64,000 bases of DNA from Papio anubis (taxonomy: Eukaryota > Chordata > Mammalia > Primates > Cercopithecidae): assembly GCF_008728515.1 (NCBI RefSeq), contig NC_044990.1, positions 8,701,156 through 8,765,155 of the forward strand, in the 5' to 3' direction. A model generated the notes under the pieces. That model had not been told where the DNA came from and made no database searches. It saw nothing but the letters and a program-made list of their open reading frames with translations. A program made the position numbers and the translations under genes. The first letter of the stretch is position 1; every line of letters begins with the position of its first letter. This document shows positions 56,750 to 64,000 of this stretch, in pieces.

Positions 56750-57065
56750 GTTTCTGTTTCTGGTTCTAACCTGTTTGTGCTTCACAGTGTATTGGTTTTA
56801 ACAACAACTACGCAGTTTTGCACTCTAGGTGGGCACGTGACTTTGAAAATGTATTCTCGGAAACTAAGTCTTAGATACAAAAATCCGCTGCAGCTTCACT
56901 AGGATACAATGTGAAGGTGGCGCCTCTCAAGCTAGTACTCAAACGCCGCTTCTCCGAGCCTCTCCTTCACGCTCGCATGGAGCTTCATTCATAGTTCCAT
57001 TGCCCTGCCTCAGCCGTGTCCTGGGTGTCTCCTCTGTCTCTCAACATCCACATGGGTTTGCCGCA
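56750..57065. other. Unassigned non-coding sequence
   Basis: No family recognised between the two MLT1-type LTRs. Confidence 0.4.
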
Positions 57066-57067
57066 TA

Positions 57068-57530
57068 GTGGTTATTACGGGTTGAATTATGTCCTACCAA
57101 AAGTCATACGTCGAAGAAGTCCTACCCCCAGGACCTCAGAATGTGACCTTATTTGGAAATAGGGTCATTGCTGATGTAGTTGGTTAAAATGAGGTGATGC
57201 TGGAATAGGATGGGCCCTAATCCAAGATGACTGATGTCCTTATAAAAAAAGAGGAGATTTGGACTCAGACACACCCAGGGAGAATGCCATGTGAACATGA
57301 AAGCGGAGACTGGGGTGATGTGCCTGCAAGCCGAGGAAAGCCAAGATGGCCAACCAGCCACCAGGCACTGGAGAGAGGCCTGGAGTCCCTCTCGGCCCGC
57401 AGAGAAACCAGTCCTACAGACACCTGGGGCTCAGTCTTCTCGCCTCCAGTACTGGGAGACGGTAAATGTCTGTGTTTCAGTCACCCAGTTGGAGGTACTT
57501 TGTTACGACAGTCCTAGCAAACAAATACAG
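57068..57530 (+). mobile_element. MLT1-type (ERVL-MaLR) LTR, nearly complete
   Basis: tggttattacgggttgaattatgtcctacc, aagtcctacccccaggacctcagaatgtgaccttatttggaaatagggtc, aggatgggccctaatccaagatgactgatgtccttataa, agaatgccatgtgaac, cactggagagaggcc, tttcagtcacccagttggaggtactttgttacgacagtcctagcaaac. Sense order, about 460 bp. Confidence 0.82.
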
Positions 57531-57551
57531 TAAGTATCAATAAAGAGTGAG

Positions 57552-57855
57552 GACGGGTGCGGTGGCTCAAGCCTGTAATCCCAGCACTCTGGGAGGCCAA
57601 GGCGGTGGATCACTTAAGGTCAAGGGTTTAAGACCAGCCTGGCCAACATGGTAAAACCCCATCTCTACTAAAAATACAGAGGTTAGCTAAGTGTGGTGGC
57701 CGGCACCTGTGATCCCAGCTGCTGAGGAGGCTGGGACAGAAGAACTGCTTGAACCCAGAAAGCAGAAGCTGCAGTGAGCCGAGATCACACCACTGCACTC
57801 CAGCCTGGGCAACAGAGCAAGACTCTGCCTTAATCAATCAATCAATCAATCAAGA
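57552..57855 (+). mobile_element. AluS SINE with (AATC)n tail
   Basis: gacgggtgcggtggctcaagcctgtaatcc through to gcaagactctgcctt. The A-tail is replaced by an AATC tetranucleotide microsatellite (about 57832-57852). aagagtga flanks both sides. Confidence 0.92.
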
Positions 57856-57859
57856 GTGA

Positions 57860-58143
57860 AAAGAGGCACCGTTAACAGCTACACTCAGGCCATAGGCATC
57901 ACTGGGACATATGGCTCCCCTTCCTATAAATCATTGCTGAATTTGATTCTCTTTAGTTTCTTGTCCTTTTTTGCTGTCTCTCCTCCCGATAAGAATGTGT
58001 AGGACCTTGGGTGACAGGAATAAGGTCTATTTCTTCACTGCAGAATGTCTCATTCTACCTCCAATGAATCAAATGTTTTCTTGAGTGCTACTCACATCGT
58101 CATTTGCTTAAAGTAATGAGGAACAGTGAGAAGAGTTCAGATC
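57860..58143. other. Unassigned sequence, possibly the LTR 5' part
   Basis: No family recognised. It could include the upstream part of the LTR-like copy at 58146, but no boundary is visible. Confidence 0.3.
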
Positions 58144-58145
58144 AG

Positions 58146-58345
58146 AAGCAGCGAGCTTTGCATCGACGCACTCAAGCTTACCAGCACAAGCCTATCTGTA
58201 GGTGGGTGCAGAGTTTGAACTGGCTCACCATTTGTTCCTGAGTCAAGCACAAGCTGTGCAATAATGTTCGTTTCTGGCTTTCACTCTTGTCTATGATCTT
58301 GGAGACAGTTCTCAAATATTTACAGCTACAGTTCTTACTTTTTAC
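58146..58345 (+). mobile_element. ERV1-like LTR piece, copy B
   Basis: Bases 58146-58307 repeat copy A at 54551. The right end (cagttcttactttttac) stands directly before ttgggagctcgtcttgggga, which is laid out like the U5 end plus primer-binding site of class I endogenous retroviruses. An upstream boundary is not visible. Confidence 0.5.
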
Positions 58346-58600
58346 TTGGGAGCTCGTCTTGGGGATCCCCATAGCAGTTCTGGGGAACTGAGACCAGGGA
58401 CCAAATTTGCATTTGTGGCTCATGCGCCTACCCCATCTGGCAAGGCTAAGTTCTACCTGTTCCATTGCTTCAAATCCGGGCATTCATTCTTGCAGCTGTG
58501 GGTCAGACAACACAAAGCCCCAATTTTAATGTTTGTTTTCCTGTTTGGTGTGGATACCCTATCTGTCTCTGCAATGCACTCATGAACACATAAGCCAAAA
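58346..58600 (+). mobile_element. ERV1-like leader remnant with primer-binding-site-like sequence
   Basis: ttgggagctcgtcttgggga at 58346-58365 resembles the tRNA-proline-type primer-binding site known from gamma-like retroviruses ('TGGGGGCTCGTC' then a G-rich end) with one substitution and a small insertion. The following 0.2 kb shows no intact gag-like frame. Non-functional. Confidence 0.45.
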
Positions 58601-59160
58601 ATAGCTACGGTGGGTCATAGGTCAAAGCAATTCATGAAGATAAACTTTCTGAGAAATTTGCTTTGAAAATCTTTTGCAATTATGGGATCAGTATAATTAT
58701 GTCTGATGGTTTCTAGCACTCAGGAACTGTTTAATCTCCATCCCTTGGGAAGTGGGGTCAAGATGATGTGGGTTCAGGTTGTAGGAGGTAGGTGTCCAGG
58801 AGTAGGGGCAATATGTGGAGTGGCAATTACTAGAAAAAACAAAAACCCCAAGGCAGTCCCAGGCCAGGGTCAGAATCAAGCAGTAGGGCCAGGCCTCCCA
58901 GATGTGTGAATCTGGGCCAAGGTTGTATGTGTGTATGTGTGTGCGTGTGTGAGTAAGAGAAGGCACCAATGCACTGAAGAGAACAAAGCAGATAGAAATA
59001 GGATAAAAATCTGGAGTTATTCCTGACCCCAAATTAGGCCACTTAAGTGCTGTTTGTTAAAGTAGCATCCATGGCTTCCGAGATGCATACGTAAGATGCA
59101 TGAAGAAATGAGAGGCATTTTCCAGCTGGTTATCTTTTACGTCATCGCTTGATCAAAGGC
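58601..59160. other. Unassigned; short (TG)n at 58923-58950
   Basis: gttgtatgtgtgtatgtgtgtgcgtgtgtg is a short imperfect TG microsatellite. No gene recognised. Confidence 0.45.
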
Positions 59161-59162
59161 AA

Positions 59163-59428
59163 TTCTAGCACTTTGGGAGGCAGGGACGGGAGGATCACTT
59201 GAGCCTAGGAGTTTGAGACCAGCCTGGGCTACATAGTGAGACTCCATCTCTACTGAAAATTAAAAAATTAGCTGGGCATGGTGCACACGCCTTTAGTCCC
59301 AGCTACTCAGGAAGCTGAGGTGGGAGAATCGCTTGACCCCAGGAGTGCGCGGCTGCAGTGAGCCACGATTGGACCACTCTACACCAGCCTGGGTAACAGA
59401 GACCCCATTTCTGAAAAACAAAAATAAT
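59163..59428 (+). mobile_element. AluJ SINE, 5'-truncated
   Basis: Begins at the Alu position ctagcactttgggaggc (about the first 30 bases missing). It shows cttgagcctaggagtttgagaccagcctgggctacatagtgag, an AluJ state. Confidence 0.88.
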
Positions 59429-59446
59429 ACTTTAAAAATAAGGATA

Positions 59447-59749
59447 GGCCGGGCGTGGTGGCTCACAACTGTAATCCCAGCACTTTGGGAGGCCGAGGTG
59501 GGAGGATCACGAGGTCAGGAGATCGAGACCATCCAGGCTAACACGGTGAAACCCTGTCTCTATTAAAAACACAAAAAAATTAGCCAGGTGTGGTGGTGGG
59601 CGCCTGTAGTCCCAGCTACTCGGGAGGCTGAGGCAGGAGAATGGCGTGAACCCAGGAGACGGAGCTTGCAGTGAGCCGAGATCATGCCACTGCACTCCAG
59701 CTTGGGCGAACAAGGGAGATTCCGTCTTAAAAATGATAATAATAAAAAT
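59447..59749 (+). mobile_element. AluY SINE
   Basis: ggccgggcgtggtggctcacaac ... gagatcgagaccatccaggctaacacgg ... gagaatggcgtgaacccaggagacggagcttgc. The 16-bp target-site duplication tttaaaaataaggata is intact at 59431-59446 and 59750-59765. Confidence 0.95.
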
Positions 59750-59770
59750 TTTAAAAATAAGGATAACATT

Positions 59771-60071
59771 GGCCAGATGCAGTGCCTCATGTCTGTAATC
59801 CCAGCACTTTCGGAGGCTGAGGCTGGCGGATCACCTGAGGTCAGGAGTTCGAGACCAGCCTGGCCAACATGGTGAAACCCCGTCTCTACTAAAAATACAA
59901 AAAAATTAGCTGGGCGTGGTGGCAGGTGCCTGTAATCCCAACTACTTGGGAGTCTGAGGCAGGAGAATCACTTGAGCCCAGGAGGCGGAGTTCGCAGTGA
60001 GCCGAGATCGCGCCCCTGCACTCCAGCCTGGGCAATGAGAGCGAAACTCTGTCTCCAAAAAATAAATAAAC
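59771..60071 (+). mobile_element. AluS SINE
   Basis: ggccagatgcagtgcctcatgtc ... gagaccagcctggccaacatggtg ... gagccgagatcgcgcccctgc. Flanked by ataaggataacatt and ataaagataacact, a diverged target-site duplication. It lies directly next to the AluY at 59447, sharing target sequence. Confidence 0.93.
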
Positions 60072-60089
60072 AAATAAAGATAACACTGC

Positions 60090-61415
60090 CATCAAGTTCT
60101 ATGAAGGCCTTGCATGGTATGATTGAAATAATGTGATGTAGGGATGTAGCTCTTGGATAAAGAGTAGACTAAGAATCGTTGGATAAATGGGCATACACAC
60201 TAGCTGAGCATCTCCCACGCCTGGTAAGCGGCAGACCTGCCTCGACAGGCTTCTGGTGTGCTCCCTCCTGCCGTTCTGCCCACCAGATGACCGTGACAGC
60301 CTCTGCAGTGGTGTGGAAATCAGCACGTTCTCTTTCTCACTCTGAAGGAAAAGGCTGGGAATGATCTCACCCCAAGACCTCATTGTTCTGCCAAGTCAAT
60401 CACCCCCGAGGCTCCAAAGCGTTTGCTCCTCGGTGCTGACTTTCGGGGAGCCTCTAATGAGGCCCAGCATGGCCTAGCGTTGTGTCCTCCGGGCCTTGTC
60501 GTCTGCCTTTCTTGGAACGTGGACTGAGAGCTTGTTTTGGATCGTCACCAATCAGGCCTTCGCTATGGCCAGGAGGTTTCAGTAGACAAGCCGGGTAATT
60601 GAACATATGCAAGTTGTTTATTTTGTCCATAAAGCAGTGACCACACTCGGAGGAGAAATTGCGTTGTTAAAAAAAATACTCTGTTCCTCATCACTCGATG
60701 CCTGGCTCTGCCAGCTGCAGGGACTTTCCAGCAATTAAAATAAACAATTCCACATGTCACAGTCAACCTTGCAGAAAAAAGGTGTCAGGAAATAAAGATG
60801 TCACAGAATTTGAAATAAAATGTGTTTAAGAGCAGCCTGGCTCTCTTGAATTGGAAAGTGGCTTTTCTTGGAGCTGTAAGAGTCTTAACGACTTTAGAAC
60901 TGGAAGAGAATGGAGTGTCCATGTGGTCCAGCCTCCATGTTTGAGGGCGAAGGAAACTGAGAGCTGGTTTTTCCAGTACTGCAATTGGGCTGTGGAAGAG
61001 CCGAGACTATAAACCTGCGCCCGACTCTCAGGGCTGTGCCTTCCTGTCTTTTGGAGATGATCAGTAGGGACAAGAGCCGTCAAAGAAGGCTCCAGGAGAC
61101 AGCTCTGGCTATAGATCTGGAATTAGAGGGCCCAGTGGAGATCACTACAGGGCAGGGGACAAATGAGAATGAGAATGAAGGCCCAGGGGCAGGAGTGAAC
61201 AGGATATATTCCTGGAACCAGAGAGGAGACTAGCCTGGTAAGTTGTGGGGGAAAGTGAGGATTAAAGTTGGATAGTAGAATACATTGGTTAGTCAGAGGC
61301 AGCAATCGCAGGAACCAGGTGCCAGGCTAGACAGTTAAAGCAGAAAGGACTTAGCAGTATATGCTACTTGGACAATGGAAAGAAGAAACAAAGCCTCTAG
61401 TCTCTAGGTTAAGCT
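60090..61415. other. Mostly unassigned; MIR-like phrase 60885-61030
   Basis: cgactttagaactggaagagaatggagtgtccatgtggtccagcctcc ... gcgaaggaaactgagagctgg resembles the old SINE pattern 'CTTTAGAGCTGGAAGGGACC ... GTCCAGCCCC ... GAGGAAACTGAGG'. The rest is unrecognised. Confidence 0.4.
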
Positions 61416-61429
61416 TCCAAGAATGACTA

Positions 61430-61522
61430 TTTTTTCCTTTCTTTCTTTCCCTCCCTCCCTTCTTTCCTTCCTTCCTTCCTTCCTTCCTTCCCTCTCTCTG
61501 TTTCTTTCTTTCTTTCTTTCTT
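61430..61522. repeat. Polypyrimidine microsatellite (TTCC)n/(TTTC)n
   Basis: Almost 90 bases of T and C only, with (ttcc) repeats in the middle and (tttc) repeats next to the Alu. It is the expanded antisense A-tail of the adjoining Alu. Homopurine-homopyrimidine tracts of this size can form triplex DNA. Confidence 0.9.
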
Positions 61523-61803
61523 GATGGAGTTTCGCTCTTGTTGTCCAGGCTGGAGTGCAATGGTATGGTTTCAGCTCACTGCAACTTCTGCCTCCTGGTT
61601 TCAAGTGATTCTCTTGTCTCAGTCTCCCAAGGAGCTAGGATTACAGGCATGTGCCACCAGTCCAGCTAACTTTTTGTATTTTTAGTAGACACAGGGTTTC
61701 ACCATGTTGGCCAGACTGGTCTCCAATTCTTGACCTCAGGCGATCTGCCAGCCTTGGCCTCCCTAAGTGCTGGGATTAGAGGTGTGAGCCACTGCACCTG
61801 GCC
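61523..61803 (-). mobile_element. AluS SINE, antisense
   Basis: gatggagtttcgctcttgttgtccaggctggagtgcaatgg through to gagccactgcacctggcc. The target-site duplication ccaagaatgact is present at 61417-61428 (beyond the polypyrimidine tail) and 61806-61817, proving that the tail belongs to the insertion. Confidence 0.95.
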
Positions 61804-61819
61804 AACCAAGAATGACTCT

Positions 61820-63690
61820 TAACCACACTGTAGACGTGGTCACCAAGAGAGCAGAGGGCTCTGCCATGACCTGGCAGCTGCCACATTAAGAAGCTGCCTC
61901 CAGACCAGGAAGCCACTGCCTCCAAACCAGACCCCCCTGCCCCTGTCGCAACCCACGCTGGCAAAATGGATGCTTCACCCCCAGTTCTCTTCCACATACC
62001 TCAGCTTTGAATCAGATCTCACCAAGTGCATCTGACAGTCAGAATCTCCTCACAGCTGGGATTCTAACTGCGGTAGAGTCAGAAAAATGTAATTTTTAGC
62101 TCTCAATTTGGGTGGCTTATGAAAGGAATGCTGGAAGGGTTTGGGATGGATGCTGAACAAGCCACTCCACAGTATTCACTGCACGTGGAGAGCTTGGAGC
62201 CACAGGACAGGGACCTGTGATCGGGAGCCTGGGCTTGCGTCGTCACAAGTAAGGAGTTGCTGATAATTTCTTGGTTAGAAGAGAGACATGAAGAAAGTGA
62301 TTTTGAAATGATTTCTCTAAAGATATTATGCAAGCTTGACTTGTCAACAGGAATTCTCGGATAAGGAGGAATGTATAGGAGGTGATTGCATCATATGCGT
62401 AAGAGATAATGAAGCCTTGGAACAGGCTGACAAGAGTAGAGAGGAAGAGGATAATAACTAATAGCAAATTGGGAAGATTTGGTGATTAATGAAATGAGAA
62501 ATAAAATGAACCATAAACTCCACGAGCAGAGACTATGCCACTTGTCCTTGAACTGCGAGTATCTCTGCCAGTGCTTGGCATGTGATACGTGCCCAGTGAA
62601 TGACTAGGAAATGAATGAAAGGGAAAAGTCAAAGATGGCGAGTGATCACTGAAAGGAACGTTTTAAAATAACTATTGAAAACACGGAGAGTCAATAGACT
62701 TTGCTATTTTCCCCTCTTTGTGACCACCAGCCTGAGAAGTAAACAGAGCACTTTATAAAGAGTCAAAGAGTCAAGGGGGAGACTGGGGATACTGAGGGGC
62801 AGAGGAATGGGAGAAATGGGAAAAGTGAAGCATAGAACTGACTCCCCAGCAGAAAGGAGGGTTCCAGGACTACGCCTAAATCGGAAGAACCATCTGAAGC
62901 CCCATGTGGGAATGTTGACACCTGCCATTCCCACACCACCCCTGCAGCCAGGCAGAGTGATCCCAGGTTCCACACAGCAACACAGCAGCAAAGAGCAGGG
63001 TGCAGCTTCTCCAACAGGCTGCACATGGCCACAGTCAAGCTTTCTGCCCTTTCCTTCTATTCCCCCACTCCATTTCCTCAAACTCCAGAACACTGTAATT
63101 AGACAACTAACGTGTAGATTATTAAAAAATCAAAGGACTAGACATAGCTAAAAATTCAAGCACACTGGCACAGAAGAAAGGTTTCCAGTAATCTCAGTGT
63201 ATGCAAACGAAGACAACAGAGATGTTAAAACGGAGAGGAGAATGGATATGGTACAGAAAAGAAGAGAAACCAACATAAGAACAATCGTGTGTTCCTGAAG
63301 CAGAGGATTGAAAAGGAGTGGAGAAGGTTTACTCAAAGTTATCTACATGGGCTCTCCCAGGCAGGATTGACTCTGCAAATTAAAAGCACACCCCATGTTC
63401 TTGGAGATTTTGATACTCCAGGAGGTTCTGTGCCAAAAAATCTCCAGGCATCCAGAAAAACACGAATCAACTGCAACAGAAATCAACTACAACAGAAACA
63501 AATTAGACCAGCCTGAGAATTCTTCATAGCAATCAAAGCCGTAAGACAACGGAGTAACGTCAACAAAGTTCTGAAGGAAGTGTGACCTGAGACTATCTAA
63601 CCTGTCAAGGTGCCCTTCAAATGGAAAGGGAACAGGCAGACATCTCCACACAATGTCATGAATCTTCTCGAAAATACATTTACCATAAAA
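61820..63690. other. Mostly unassigned; L2 3' tail at 62512-62625
   Basis: accataaactccacgagcagagactatgccacttgtccttgaactgcgagtatctctgccagtgcttggcatgtgatacgtgcccagtgaatgac is the common L2 3' end. The remaining sequence shows no recognised family or gene; frames of 114-129 codons (62704-63151) have no recognisable domain. Confidence 0.45.
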
Positions 63691-63691
63691 C

Positions 63692-63945
63692 GTTGGGAGT
63701 TTGAGACCAGCCTGGCCAACATGGCAGAACCCCGTCTCTACTAAAAATACAAAAATTAGCTGGGTGTGGTGGCACGGACCTGTAATTCCGGCTACTTGGG
63801 AGGCTGAGACATGAGAATTGCTTGAACCCAGGAGGTGGAGGTTGCAGGAGCCAAGATCGTGCCACTGTCCTCCAGCCTGGGTGACAGAGCGAGACTCTGT
63901 CTCAAAAACAAAACAAACAAACAAACAAAAAAACAAGCAAAAAAA
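63692..63945 (+). mobile_element. AluS SINE, 5'-truncated
   Basis: Begins inside the left arm (gttgggagtttgagaccagcctggccaacatgg), so about 60 bases of the 5' end are missing. The right arm is complete and the tail is (AAAC)n. Confidence 0.9.
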
Positions 63946-64000
63946 GTTACCAACTTTAGGTGAATCATGATTTAAAAACAAAAATGACAAGGAGTAGGAA

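Noticed and set aside
54551..58345. A complete provirus bounded by the two LTR-like copies
   Set aside because: The interval contains an Alu, an L1 end and two MLT1-type LTRs, but no gag, pol or env sequence, and the primer-site-like sequence follows the downstream copy rather than the upstream one.
1..64000. CRISPR array, operon, phage or bacterial mobile system
   Set aside because: Alu, L1, MIR, L2 and MaLR repeats show primate nuclear DNA. None of the tandem arrays has CRISPR-like repeat and spacer structure.
1..64000. tRNA, 5S, U-snRNA, 7SK or Y RNA genes
   Set aside because: Scanning by eye for their characteristic starts and box elements gave nothing except the Alu-derived 7SL-like sequence. 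A covariance-model search would be needed to exclude decayed copies.

Overview
The window is ordinary primate nuclear DNA that is very probably non-coding. It holds 23 Alu-derived elements, many L1, L2, MIR, MER and LTR remnants, and no open reading frame that I can support as a gene. The most sequence-intact Alu (30489-30789, 15-bp target-site duplication) carries the base combination that I know from Old World monkey AluY subfamilies and not from human AluY. I therefore infer a cercopithecoid monkey (macaque, baboon or vervet type). The species and chromosome cannot be read from the sequence alone.

Layout. 1-8,030: no Alu at all, relatively GC-rich and CpG-containing, with four short minisatellites, one MLT1-type LTR (4126-4470) and an old L1-like tract. 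8,030-32,060: mixed Alu, L1 and old-repeat landscape with several nested insertions (AluS in AluJ; AluS and a Tigger/MER2 element in an antisense L1; AluJ in MER5A; a palindromic DNA element in a MIR). 32,060-51,380: about 19 kb in which I see no Alu; instead there are MLT1-type LTRs, L2, MIR, old L1 3' ends and one 1.5-kb L1 ORF2 fragment (34628-36177) whose reverse-transcriptase active site is destroyed. 51,380-64,000: Alu-dense, with two MLT1-type LTRs and two related ERV1-like LTR pieces, one followed by a primer-binding-site-like sequence.

No genes act together here, because none is supported. Reading frames of 60-261 codons occur throughout, but they lie in repeats, minisatellites or GC-rich tracts, show no recognisable domains, and have no visible splice architecture. 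Repeat family names come from recall of consensus sequences, so subfamily calls are approximate and boundaries are good to roughly 10-50 bp unless target-site duplications are quoted.

I looked for an undescribed biological system and did not find one. The observations most worth a check are a near-perfect 22-bp inverted repeat at 24121-24185, two pairs of dispersed direct duplications (47.8/48.9 kb and 54.6/58.1 kb), a 173-bp tandem duplication at 10.8-11.2 kb, and the 19-kb Alu-free block.
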